Assembly: GCA_958299035.1 (NCBI GenBank)
Contig: CATQJL010000316.1
Span: forward strand, 32,181,441-32,245,440
DNA length: 64,000 bases
Reading direction: 5' to 3'
Source of the DNA: Cylicocyclus nassatus
Lineage: Eukaryota; Nematoda; Chromadorea; Rhabditida; Strongylidae
In this document: piece by piece, positions 24,611-35,374 of the stretch
Numbering within the stretch: position 1 is the first letter of the stretch
How the letters are laid out: each line of letters begins with the position of its first letter
The notes under the pieces: generated by a model
The model's database searches: none
Seen by the model: the letters and a program-made list of their open reading frames with translations, nothing else
Told to the model about the DNA's origin: nothing
Program-made: the position numbers and the translations under genes

Positions 24611-25455
24611 CACCACAATCAAAATCAAGAAAAATAAGGAAAAATGAGAAGATACTAAGCGCAAATTGCTTTTTTTAAACCCTATTTACCAGTTTTCTAA
24701 CCGTTATCAGCCCCCTAACCAGGTCCAAATCTCCACCGGGTAACTATCACACGCGTTGCAGTAATGAAGAAAATGGAAAAAAGAGGGGGAAAAGAGGAAA
24801 AATAGCGTGGCCAGGACTAAAAATTGTCCGAGAAGTTTTAGAGATGAGCTCCTACAGACGGAGCCCTTGGTTTCTCCGAATTATATATGGTGTCACCCTC
24901 GAATACAAACTGAAACATGGCTATCCCATTCTGTCACCCCCACTCCCCACGGGAATAAAATGCAAAATATGCATCATCGTTTTCATATAGCGCCTCCTAC
25001 GCTGGAGCTATGAGCACGAGCTACCTCTGGAAAAAAAGAGCTACCAAAAGTACATGTCAGTGGCCACATGAGATTACCTCAACTCTACATTTTGCAGAGA
25101 TATAAGGGCGCAAACTCGCCCTTTTTGGCTTCCCAAGTTCGGCTGTCAATTAGGCACTTTTATTGCCAGGTTGTAAAGAAAGTTTCCGGGCACTTTGGGA
25201 AATTTCATTTTCAAACGCATTTTTTTGGCGCTCGGTCAGATTTTGACAATTTTTTTTACTGTTCAGTAGAGGGAAGCCTAAAGTTTTCAATACGGCTTCT
25301 GATTGCTATCGATCCCAAGACGCGTTTGACCTGCAACACCAAAAAAGGAAATCTTTTCAATCATAAAAATTTTGCAATTTTTCTTCCTGCGCTCATTTTA
25401 CTGTGCAGTTCAAAGAATTTCGTCCTAATCATGGGTTATTTGATTGAGAAGCTTG
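24611..25455. other. No gene seen
   Basis: A 132-codon plus-strand ORF (25068-25466) lies here, in AT-rich DNA with no splice context or recognisable motif. I cannot support it as a gene. Confidence 0.35.
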
Positions 25456-25932
25456 TTAACTTCTAACTCGCCGGTATACTCGAGTTTTGCGATTTGCGCT
25501 CAGAAAATACAAGCTGTCGAACTTGCCTCTGACTGCGACTCTTTCCGCAGCTGGCGTCGCTTCTGCGGAAATCGCCACGCCTGGATGATGGCTCCAAAAG
25601 ATGTGTAAGGCATTACCCCAACAGCCTTCGCAGTAATCAAATATTGGGTCCACCCTAGGCAGCAAGAGAAGATTTCAAAGCAACTCACTCGAAAAATGGT
25701 GCATATTTGAGAGCAAAAAATGGTCGCTTTTTCAAACTTTCTGGAAAAAATTTTTTTTGCAGATGGTCCTTCAAAAACATGAATGGTTTCCATAACAGCT
25801 TCAGCAGACCTCTATATAAACAGCACTTGAGCTCTCCAGCTCTCATCATGCCTGAGATAATCCTGCACATATAGGCCACTTTTCCCGACGACCTTTTCCC
25901 TTCTGCGCATGCTGGTGGAACGCAGTGAGGCG
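25456..25932 (-). CDS. Possible two-exon coding region, unknown protein
   Basis: After a TTTTCAG acceptor (25933) one frame stays open for 80 codons (APHCVPPACAEGKRSSG, then KVAYMCRIISGMMRAG) to a GTGAGT donor at 25688. After CTGCCTAG (25655) it continues as VDPIFDYCEGCWGNALHIFW to a stop at 25456. The implied intron is only 34 bp, short even for nematodes, and an alternative frame (WTQYLITAKAVGVMPYTSFG) is also open. Composition is GC-richer than the flanks. No family recognised. Confidence 0.28.
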
Positions 25933-26495
25933 CTGAAAAGCCAGCAAGAAAAATATTTGTTGTAGACAAAATTGTCTTTGCAAAGAAGTTTGTAGCTTCA
26001 AAAAAGAATCAACCTGCTTGAAGTTACAGCGATTTGAAAAAGATTTTTTCAAATGCCCGGGAACTATCTTTACAACCTGATAGAAATGTGTTCTTCTACA
26101 ATCTTCTCTCTAAAAATCATATTTTCAGAGATCTGTTCAATAAAACAAACCCAGTCTAATATCTGTAATAATTCGCAAAGTTATTATCCCCTCAACATGC
26201 ATGCTCAGGCTATAAAATCGGCTCCTCTAAAGTTGCACCGTAATTCCTCCAAAAATCACGTTAGACACCCCTCTCGCATCTGAATACGCCATAATTTTTG
26301 TAGTCTCCCATATTCAGTTTGAAGTAAGCATCGTTCGCATAGGCGAGTCTAATAAATTGGTAAAACAATAATTTTCTCTCTGCTGCTAGCAGATAACCGC
26401 TATAAACCCTGTTTATAATTTTTTTTCATCCAAAACTTCATGTTGAAGTAATCTGTAAGCTTTTCTACGTTTTTCTGCAGTTATGACAATGCCGT

Positions 26496-26613
26496 ACAGT
26501 TGTGACAGTGGATTGTGAAAATTTTCGGCGAATTCGCCGAATTGGCGAAAAACGCAAAATCGCCGACATCGCCGACATCGCCGAAAATTTTCACATTCCA
26601 AAGTCATAACTGT
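26496..26613. mobile_element. Small fold-back MITE, ACAGTTATGAC family (second copy)
   Basis: 118-bp relative of 21415-21551: the same ends (ACAGTTGTGACAGTGGATTG and inverse) and a core of GCCGACATCGCCGA words. The GGCGA/TCGCC hairpin centre differs in length between the copies. Confidence 0.7.
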
Positions 26614-27472
26614 ATCAATCTTGACATCAGATACTTGATAACCGCATCAACCGACTGAGTGTAGACCAAGATGTTAATTACTTTCTATTCACGGCCAATT
26701 CGGCGACATCGCCTTCGTCAAAGTCTCGAAAGTCAAACATTTCTTTGGACGCCAAGAACACAACTCAAGAAGTTCAGTTCGGAGACTGTACGAAAGTCAA
26801 AGGAGAAAATCGGCCAATAGTTACCTTATATAAGATCTTGAATAAAAAAGTGACTAACATATTGATATACGCTCAATCTGTTGATGCGACAGCGATGAGA
26901 ATGTTTTCTTTGGAAAGTCCAAGCTAATGTATAAGGCATTAATAAATTGTCACGTTTACGTGTGTCGCTGCGCAGTTTTGACAGCGGCTCTTAGCTTCCG
27001 TCCCCGCTTGTCGTTTCTAAGCTTGCATATGATAGCTTTTGGGTACTAAAAGTGACTGAAGAAAGCACTAAATTGATGCCTTTGTTTCAGTGTTTTACGC
27101 TTTTGTAAAGTTGAATCAGCGTCAATTCCGCAAGAAAAATCCAAGTTATACCTTCCTACCCACCTGTACATGGAACCATTTACTGCGGTGAACTTCATTT
27201 TGAGCAACGTAAGTGAACACAACCTTCACCAAAGGAGAAACAAAAAAGTCATCAAGGAATGAATTTTACTTTGACCAAAGTAAGAGTACACAACCTTTAC
27301 CAGAAAAGAAAGCAAAAGTCATCCAGGGCGAATCCTCGAATTTCAGATCATAACAAATCGGAATAAGTGTGAATGAAGCAAGTATATGTCTCCTATCTTT
27401 CTCAAACTCCTAGTAAGAGAGAACAATTGCTTTTTTATGGCCTCTTTATGCAAAAACGAGGTTTTGTGTAAA
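26614..27472. other. No gene seen; short imperfect tandem duplication
   Basis: Two imperfect units of about 75 bp near 27190-27340 share GTGTACTC/GTGTTCAC and AGTCATC words. No supported exon. Confidence 0.35.
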
Positions 27473-28450
27473 TTTCACGCTCTGAAGCTCGCCAGTGGGT
27501 TGCGGTCGAAATGTTGATGATCTTGGTTTGAAAGGAAACTCCGCTTATAGAGGCTTTCGAACACGCTGTTTATGAAAATCGTGGTCTCTGTCAAGTAGGT
27601 CTTTTTGAGAGATATGGGAGGTAAATGTAGCGGAGCTTTTAGAGCCCGTAATTTCACCATACCTGTTTCGTACCTGTCAGAAAACTTGCCCGCTTGCTTT
27701 TCTAAATTAAAGTTGCTAGGAACTGTGCTATCAAATGGGCACGACTCAGGCTCCTGTCTATAAATATTGCGGAGTTACGAGTCTAGGAAACGCGTCCTCG
27801 TACATTTCCTCCAAAATGTTAAGATCGCATAGTTCGTCGAATTTCCATCGTGAACGGTTGCTTAACACCGCGATCGAATCTTTTCACATCCTTTGATGGA
27901 TCATTTTCTAAGACTTGGTAGTTTAATAGATCTAAGCCAGCCACGAAGTTGTTATGTAATTCAATTGAGCAGGTGAAGCACACGCAACCACTATATTTAA
28001 TACAGTGGGATCTCTTGAGGCGAAGTGAACACAATATCAGCAATTTAAATGTCATACAACACCGCTTACGATGAAAGTTCGACGAAGTATGCGATCCTAA
28101 CATTTCGGGCAAAATGCATGGGGACGTGTTTTCAAAGGCTCGTAACTCGTCGATTGTTACAGATTGGAGCCTGAGGCATGCAAATTCGACACAGTTCCTT
28201 GTAACTTTGACCTGTAAAAGCAAGCGGGCAAGTTCTCTGACAGGTACGCAGTAGGTGCGGGCGAAATTACGAGCTTTAGTGACTCCGTTACAATTACCTC
28301 ACCTTATCTCTGCAAAAAAGACCCTGTACTTGACGAGACTACGATTTCCATAAACAGCGCGCTCGAAAACCTCTATGAGCGGAGTTTCCTTTCAAAGCAA
28401 GATCATCAACATTTCGACCAAAACCTACTGGCGAGCTGCGGAGCGTGAAA
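27473..28450. mobile_element. 978-bp palindromic fold-back element
   Basis: The ends TTTCACGCTC(T/C)G(A/C)AGCTCGC mirror each other. Almost the whole unit is two diverged inverted halves: GGAAACTCCGCTTATAGAGG at 27535 is matched in inverse at 28375, and AAGCAAGCGGGCAAGTT is matched near 27690. The 134-codon ORF inside is a by-product. Confidence 0.75.
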
Positions 28451-28508
28451 CGAGAAAAATCAAGTAACCCGAAATTCTCTGAAAACTTACTCACAGGGGT
28501 TATCTGAC

Positions 28509-28765
28509 CTGCTGATTACGAAACTCATATCTGCTCAGCGAGTCATCTTTGTATTTAGGATTATGACGAGTAGAATTTGAAACGACAACATTCCACAGTT
28601 CACCAGCCGCTCTATCTCCTTTGGAAAGGGGCCTACTGCTACTTTTTGGCGCTCTATAATTTACAGAAGAAGTTCTATCGAAGGATTCTTCCTGTAATCC
28701 ATAAGGGACGGTGCGCTCTGCTTTACACCTTTGCGAAGAGAGGTCCGCAAAAAATTTCAAGAATG
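28509..28765 (-). CDS. Orphan internal exon, unknown protein
   Basis: 257-bp exon with a consensus AATTTCAG acceptor (ends 28766) and a CAG|GTCAGA donor (28508). It is open for 85 codons in one phase-consistent frame. The peptide is polar and natural-looking: FLKFFADLSSQRCKAERTVP, then EESFDRTSSVNYRAPKSSSR, then NSTRHNPKYKDDSLSRYEF. A potential internal 37-bp intron would break the frame, so I read it as one exon. Downstream (lower coordinates) is the fold-back at 27473-28450, so the next exon must lie beyond it. No family recognised. Confidence 0.45.
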
Positions 28766-29286
28766 CTGAAATTAAATTAGAGGACAGGCAGTATATCAAA
28801 AGATCTGGCTTGACGAGCTGAATACAATGCAGTTTCCAAATTCAGAATATATTCATTTTGAAGGGAGTTATGGTGCTTCGTAGTTTGCGAGTTTTTATTA
28901 TTCCGCGGAATTCCCGTGACATCGCGAAATTTCCGAAATGACGCGGGATTCCGCGATCGCAAACTTTTGTAGAATTCTCGAATTTCCGCGATGTTCACTG
29001 GAATTTTGCAGATTTGGTGAGCGGTATTATAAGCTGATTTTAGAAAAATCCGTCAGAGTGACTCTCTACCATGCTCCTACAGTATCCGCACGATGTGCCA
29101 TCAGCAGCAAATCAATGGCAGCACAGGTGCGATAGTGTGAGAATTTTCTTACCCCTCTTCACCCCTGAGCCGGGACCAAGGTGATCCCCTTCACCAAAAG
29201 TCGAGAAAAAATCAACAGTGAGGTAAGGTTAAGCAAAGGAGCTATTTGTGCGTAAATTGTTTATGTACAGGATTGGAGGAGTCTGT
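28766..29286. other. No gene seen
   Basis: Includes a short CG-containing inverted region (TTCCGCGGAATTCCCG and CGGGATTCCGCGATCGC near 28899-28955). No supported gene. Confidence 0.35.
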
Positions 29287-30060
29287 TGAAAAAAGTGCTT
29301 GGTGACGGGTGTGAGTAGTGATTTCTGAACATTTTGGTCTTTAACATAAAAAAATTCGTAAATGAAGATCTTACGGCGAGATGGAAACCACTGGAACCGC
29401 CTCGTCCTACTCTTTCAGAAAGCATACAGCATATCTAAGATCCATTCAAGAAAGTGCGGTGAAGGGTGTGCCAACTGATTTTTGGGAATTTTCGAATTCT
29501 TAACGTAAAAAAATTAATAAATTTCGTAGATGAATATCTTGTACGCCATAATGGTCACCTTGAAACCGCCTTGTCCTTCGCTTTCAGAAAATCTATACTT
29601 TGCCTAGAATCCATTTGAAAAAAGTGCCTGGGTGAAGAGTGTCCTAGTGATTTTTTGGAGATTTTCGAGTTTTCAACAAAAAAAATTCATAACTTTTGTA
29701 GATGAACATCTTGTACGCCGTGATAGTCGCTATTGGAACCAACGCATCCCCCGCTTTCAGAAAATATATATATTGCCTAGGGTCCGCAAGAAAAAGTGCC
29801 GAGTAAACGGTGGGGAGACTTTTATAATGGGAGTGCTCAAGTACAGGCTTTTTTACCATTGTAAAAAGACGTCTACTTGAGCACCCCCATTATAGAAGTC
29901 TCACCCACCCCTCACCCGGCACTTTTTTTAGCGGACCTCAGGCAAAGTATATATTTTCTGAAAGCGGAGGACGAGACGGTCCCAACGGTGACCATCATAA
30001 CGTACATGTTCATCTACAAAAGTTATGAATTTATTTATGTTAAAAACTTGAAAATCTCGC
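29287..30060. repeat. Three ~170-bp direct repeats ending in a fold-back
   Basis: Units start near 29287, 29449 and 29617 with GAAAAAAGTGC or AGAAAGTGC and share GTAGATGAACATCTTGTACG and CTTTCAGAAA phrases. The third unit is followed by an inverted copy (29866-30060) pivoting near 29855, where TGGGAGTGCTCAAGTA faces TACTTGAGCACCCCCA-like sequence. Confidence 0.65.
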
Positions 30061-30139
30061 TGAATCGAACGGTGTCCTCGGATTCAGAATTTGTCCATTC
30101 TGAAGCGAGATATGGCAATGCGACGAGGATTTCGGTGCA

Positions 30140-30226
30140 CTTTAGTGGAGTGCGGCGCACTCGCTGCTCTCCGGCGCACTCCGCCGCACTCCGGCACACT
30201 TCAGCGCACTATGGCGCACTCCGCTA
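30140..30226. repeat. Short tandem repeat of GCGCACTCCG words
   Basis: About eight degenerate ~10-bp units of CCGGCGCACT type in an otherwise AT-rich flank. Confidence 0.6.
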
Positions 30227-30884
30227 GAGTGCTGCAATTTTTTTAACGAATTATTAGCGGTATCGTAACTTCCGCGTATCTGCTGCGTGGTTCACTGAAA
30301 GAAGTCATAAGCGTTGTTCGAGCTTGGCAAACATTCAGTGCCACAACTTCAAGAACTCAACACCACTTTGATTGCGCATTCTCAAGCTAATTTTCAAAGC
30401 AGCACGTTACGCATTTGAACCTAAATAACTTCACACTTTTAATCCCTCATAACTTTTTACGAGAGGGCGGCTGATACAGAAAGTGGATTTGGAATCAGGT
30501 CAAGTCAGGTCAACAATGCCAATCTAATAGCTTACATCTCGATCTAGAATCCATGGCGATTTGAGATCCTTTCCTTGTTAGCAGAGGACTTTATCTGAAG
30601 AAAACTACCATAATAACTGGTACTTAGTTTTATGAAAATCTGCATTAACATATCGCCACTGCACTTGAGCAGTGTAGCGACAAGTGTCTGATCATTATCA
30701 TTTGTCTGCATGTCACGAAGACAGAAAAAAGGAGAAGGGTTTGTACGATTAGAGCCACTTGGGGTACGCTCTCAGGCCCGCATGCATTAACATACCCGCT
30801 GGAGAGCTGATCGCAGCTCAAAAGAAAAGCTTCATATCCTAAAGCTCCAAATATCTGGATTTTAGCTTGTTTACTTATCCGTAA

Positions 30885-31625
30885 GTATTCCTGGTACTTT
30901 TCCGTTATCCGGACCCATTTTTTCAAAAAGCTCTCATAAAATACGTTCTTTAGACTAAGACCAATTTTTCATAGATCCCACAAGGACTACCTCCCTGCCA
31001 CGTGTCAGGAAAATATTGACACGTTTTGGTCTATTTTGACATGTTTTTTTCAAAATCATTTCCGGTGAGGTAAAAGAGCAATTGTGATAACCTAAAAGCT
31101 GTTTGATTGTTTTCTATAAAAGCAAAACAATCTCGAACTCATGCTAGAACATCTGGATTGGTTTCAGCAATGACTCAGCATTGTCCTTCTCTTCAAACTT
31201 TTCATCACGCGAATTTAGCGACACAAGACTATAAATGATGACTTGAAGTTCCTTGTTGCTGTTTGTTTCGTCACTTAGATGATGGGACCCTAGCTCACTT
31301 GCCTATTCTAGGCAATCTAATCTGTTCATTAATAGCTGAACGACGTTATTATGACAATGATTTTCATTTTTGGCAGTGTTTAATCGAGAATGGGGCTACT
31401 ATTGCTTAAAAAACAGATTGGAATTGCTTCGCTAAGTAGGGCAACTCAAACTCTTGGTTGAACTTGTTAAACATGTAAATGACATGTCAAATTTTTTTGA
31501 CACGTGGCAGGAAGGTTGACAATCGCTCCTGTAAAGCTGGGACCAAATATGGTGCAAGGGAGGAAGCAATATCCTTCTTCGAAAAAATGGGTCCGGATAA
31601 CGGAAAAGTACCGTATTCCTATTAT
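30885..31625. repeat. Diverged fold-back repeat
   Basis: AAAATGGGTCCGGATAACGG at 31583 is inverse of 30895-30925. GACACGTGGCAGGAAGG at 31500 is inverse of CCTGCCACGTGTCAGG at 31001. The centre (31050-31440) is unmatched. Probably an old transposon; ends not resolved. Confidence 0.5.
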
Positions 31626-31929
31626 CCTTCACCATGAACATATTGAACAGGGGCAAGTCGTATTTTTCAGCTTTTTGTATGATCCCCTGATGTTTCCCGG
31701 GGACGATCGTTTATTCTTTGAAGTCATTCTTCTTTCTTCGAAGCTAATGAAAACATTCCAGAGTTACACCGATTATCTAACCTAACAGTGCCAAGCACGT
31801 TGCTGATAAGAACAAATGATGTTTTGAAGTTATGAAATTTTCAATGAACCACAGGTCGAAAGTTGGAGTTTATCGGAATTTTCGATATTCACCCTAGTTG
31901 AAGTGATTATGCGGGTTTGAGAATACAAT

Positions 31930-32797
31930 GGCCCGTAGTAAACCCCCCATCAAGGCATCTCTCTCGACGCGGACCGGAGTTGAGGTCATCGCGCCTCAGT
32001 CCAGCATACGGCGAGCTATTGATTTGGATGCGGATCACTGCCGAGGCATTGCAATCAAATGTGTACTCGAAAAAGAAGCACTCGGGCTGGTTTGGTCAAA
32101 CAGGTAAGCGAATAAAATTACGCGCGTGCGGCCGTGGTTCGACTCCATCTACCAGCTCGCTTTTTGATGCATCGCCGGGCAATCTTTGATAGCGGCCACT
32201 ATGGCAATCGATGATGATCGCTATCAAGGACTTTGCCAAGCGAATACACGGATAAAACAAAAACACAATTTGTGACGAAAATTTTATGAAAAAACGAAAT
32301 GATAGTAGCGTGTATTCAATGAAATGAATAAATGAGTTCTCGTCTTGTACAGCCAGCGAGAAAAAAATCAGTAAGATTTACAAAAAAGAGAAGAATTTGT
32401 TTTTTTTTGTTTTCCTCGCCAAAATCAGCTGTTCATCGATCCTCTCCTTTTCGGGCGCGGTTGTGCACTTTTGTGCCGATTTTTTCTGCATTTTTTGGCA
32501 AAGCTGTGTGTATCGTAAGTTACTCAGGAGCACTTATGTTAGATGCAGTCAACTCTTGTCTGCGTCTGCTCTTTTACACGCTATTTGCATTCCTCTAACA
32601 TCCGTTCACTTTCAGTTCAACTCAACGTGAACGGATGTGGAACAGTTGACTGCAGCAGGTGGACAGATGGCCAACTATCAGTTGACTTGACCATATTATA
32701 GCATTGGAAGGTGGACGGTCATCAGTTCACCCTGACCTAAGCTTAACTGATGGGATAAGTTGAGTTCACCTCAACTGATCAAGCTTTACTACGGGCC
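31930..32797. mobile_element. 868-bp DNA element with GGCCCGTAGTAAA termini
   Basis: Exact 13-bp terminal inverted repeats GGCCCGTAGTAAA, flanked by the 3-bp direct repeat AAT (31927-31929, 32798-32800). The right subterminal region (32590-32790) repeats CAGTTGAAC/CAACTGAT words in both orientations. A 3-bp duplication with G/C-rich ends recalls PIF/Harbinger, but this is inference. Non-coding; it carries a tRNA-like module. Confidence 0.7.
32086..32156 (+). other. tRNA-like pol III module
   Basis: 71 nt bounded by GCTGGTT and TACCAGC (6 of 7 acceptor pairs), with an A-box-like TGGTCAAACAGG, a B box GGTTCGACTCC and a TTTTT run just downstream (32161-32165). D and anticodon arms do not fold well, so it is a tRNA relic or SINE-type promoter rather than a tRNA gene. 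Confidence 0.3.
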
Positions 32798-32957
32798 AAT
32801 GTTGCATGTGAAATTGAACGTAATAACTGATGAGAATGTTCGTAAAGTGGCAAACTCAAAATACGTAAATTGCGGGAAAGCGTTTCGATGAAAACAGCTC
32901 TGGCTTTCAAACGGTTTTGAGGATGAAGAAACTTTTTATTTTACTCCAGAGGAACCT

Positions 32958-33285
32958 TTCCATCGTGTTTCCCCATGCGGTAGACTTCGGCCGGCCAACA
33001 GTTCACGCTCAATATCTCCAAAACCTTCGCTACCCCATTTTCGAGTTCTGCCTTTCGTTCCAAAAAGTGACTTCCCGGGTTCGGATTCTCTCAAGCCTGC
33101 CAAAACTAAACTACGTCCCCCTTTTTTCGGTTTCAACGTCCTCTAGGATTTTGACTTCAGGGCTGCTACTACCAGTTTTTCCATGGTCGGGTCCCGGTTC
33201 TTCTCCAAAATGGTGTCGATGATTTCGCTAGCCGAAAAACCAGTAAACTCCTCTTCCGGGTCTGCGGAGCTAACGTTGTTTTCAA
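32958..33285 (-). mobile_element. LINE fragment (ORF1 region), inverted
   Basis: Inverse copy of 34377-34682. It encodes on the minus strand the same LAGLRESEPGKS segment, then frameshifts relative to the longer copy. A dead fragment of the same CR1-like LINE. Confidence 0.75.
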
Positions 33286-33387
33286 GAGGAATATCCTGAG
33301 ACAAAGTAGCAGTTTTTTTTTCTGGTCACACGAGAAGAAACCTGAGTATTTGACCTACCCGAGCATAATGAAATGTTGATTGATGAA

Positions 33388-33792
33388 TTAAAAGAAAAAG
33401 TCGGGAAAATTACACAAAGGCCTATACCATGTGCATTTGATGTCTTCTAGTGTTTTTCCGTTTCTATGATACTTCTGCTTCTTAACCGCCTCATAGGCAT
33501 CTCGCTTTTCACAAAGAAAAGATGAATTCTTTGAGGTTTGCTGGTGCTGGTGACACTTCGTGCCGAAAACTTGCTGCGACATCCACTTTGACGCAAGTAA
33601 CTTGATAATTTTTGGAGTACTTGGTAAGGATTGAAGCAAGCTTAGAAGATAAAAATCCAAAATCAAGATCCCGCAAACTGAATATAGTGTATAAGCAGGC
33701 CCCAGAACAAACCATCCATATCGAGCCCTCCCTCTAAGAATGTATAAATAAAAGAATGTATAAATGTATAAAACGGAAAATGGACCTCCCAC
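33388..33792 (-). CDS. Uncertain 134-codon ORF
   Basis: Open frame on the minus strand with a hydrophobic N-terminal stretch (about residues 1-55) followed by a polar part (SKNSSFLCEKRDAYEAVKKQ). It lies between two LINE fragments. I see no family motif; it could be transposon debris or chance. Confidence 0.15.
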   Translation of the reverse strand: MGGPFSVLYIYTFFYLYILRGRARYGWFVLGPAYTLYSVCGILILDFYLLSLLQSLPSTPKIIKLLASKWMSQQVFGTKCHQHQQTSKNSSFLCEKRDAYEAVKKQKYHRNGKTLEDIKCTWYRPLCNFPDFFF

Positions 33793-34169
33793 AAACTTTT
33801 TCCTCCCCTCCCCTACTCCGCAGCTCCTTTTTGCAAGGGATTCGGATGCATTTTGACGTTACAAGCACAGTTGAATAGTGTCTTACTGTGTCGTATTGCA
33901 AACGATAGGACTACCTGTTGCGTACGACGAGACTAGGATTGAAGCACTGTCCAAGCAGAACTTTCCAAGGTTTTTAGTGTACCTGGGTTATGGAAGAGTC
34001 CAAGTGATCAACATATATATATATGTATATCTAGCATATAAAGCAGAAAATCTGTGTGTTTGTGCGTCTGTGCACCTTTCTCATATTTATGAAGGATGAG
34101 CGGTGAAGCTTATTTCAATCTGCTGATCATACATCAACTTTCTACATTTTACACAATCTTCTCTCTACT

Positions 34170-34556
34170 GGCATTCTCCAAGCCTGCCAACATAACTACG
34201 TCCCCTTTTTTCGGTTTCAACGTCCTCTAGGATTTTGACTTCAGGGCTGCTACTACCAGTTTTTCCATGGTCGGTCCCGGTTCTTCTCCAAAATGGTGTC
34301 GATGATTTCGCTAGCCGAAAAACCAGTAAACTCCTCTTCCGGGTCTGCGGAGTTCCTCTTGAAAACAACGTTAGCTCCGCAGACCCGGAAGAGGAGTTTA
34401 CTGGTTTTTCGGCTAGCGAAATCATCGACACCATTTTGGAGAAGAACCGGGACCCGACCATGGAAAAACTGGTAGTAGCAGCCCTGAAGTCAAAATCCTA
34501 GAGGACGTTGAAACCGAAAAAAGGGGACGTAGTTTAGTTTTGGCAGGCTTGAGAGA
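34170..34556. repeat. Long hairpin formed by inverted LINE ORF1 copies
   Basis: Left arm 34170-34352 is the inverse of 34374-34556, with a loop of about 21 bp. Both arms correspond to the same LINE ORF1 stretch (EEEFTGFSASEIIDTILEKN on the plus strand). Confidence 0.8.
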
Positions 34557-35374
34557 ATCCGAACCCGGGAAGTCACTTTTGGAACGAAAGGCAGAACTCG
34601 AAAATGGGGTAGCGAAGGTTTTGGAGATATTGAGCGTGAACTGTTGGCCGGCCGAAGTCTACCGCATGGGGAAACACGATGGAAGTAGGCCGAGGCTCGT
34701 CAAAGTCGTTTTTCCTCCCGTTCATTTTGGGTTCAAACTCCTCTCCAACTCGTACCGTCTCCGGAGCTCCGATCTGCGGAATGTTTATGTCCGTAAGAGT
34801 ATGACAGCCTCAGAGCGCGCCCATGAGTTTGATCTGAGACGAACGGCTCGGGATAGGAACAAGGGGAAGCCGACCAAGGAATGGGTGGTCTACAGAGGGG
34901 ACCTGCGACACATCTCAAAACCACCAAGACGTTCCGGGCAGGGAAGCGCGTAGCTCCGGTAGGCTTTTCTGATCTTCGCTGTCTCCTTTTCAACTCGAGA
35001 AGTTTAGTTAATAAAATTTACCTTTTGCATAATTTCTTGTCCCTTCGTTCTCCAGATGTTGTTTGTATCACGGAATCCTGGTTAAGCGCAAAAATTCACG
35101 ATGCTGAGATCGTAGCCGATCTTCCATTTTCAATTTTTCAAGCTGACCGAACTCGCCGCAGGGGAGGAGGTGTCTGCTGTTTAGTTAGGAGTTACTTTGT
35201 TGTAAAACGACTGAATTACGGCAACAATCACAACTGGGATCTTTTGTGCTTGCACATGTGGTCCACGTCTTCTCTCTCGGCCTTAAGACTAAGACTTATT
35301 GTTTATCGTCCCTCGTCTTCTACACCTCACGACGATGCTGCTCTCACCGATGCCGTACATGACCTTTGCTCACT
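34376..35374 (+). mobile_element. CR1-like LINE: end of ORF1 and AP-endonuclease start
   Basis: The plus strand first reads an ORF1-type segment (34540-34950: LAGLRESEPGKS, then NGVAKVLEILSVNCWPAEVY). It then reads, in another frame, an apurinic endonuclease N-terminus (from 34974): LLFNSRSLVNKIYLLHNFLS, then PDVVCITESWLS with the catalytic Glu of ITE, then RRGGGVCCLV and IVYRPSSS. These are standard landmarks of nematode CR1/T1-type non-LTR elements. The reading stops abruptly at 35374 where the inverted-repeat arm begins, so reverse transcriptase is missing. Dead copy. Confidence 0.82.

Noticed and set aside
25068..25466. 132-codon plus-strand ORF
   Set aside because: AT-rich, no recognised domain or splice signals; cannot be told from chance.
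27819..28223. 134-codon minus-strand ORF
   Set aside because: It spans the centre of a palindromic fold-back and has no splice context.
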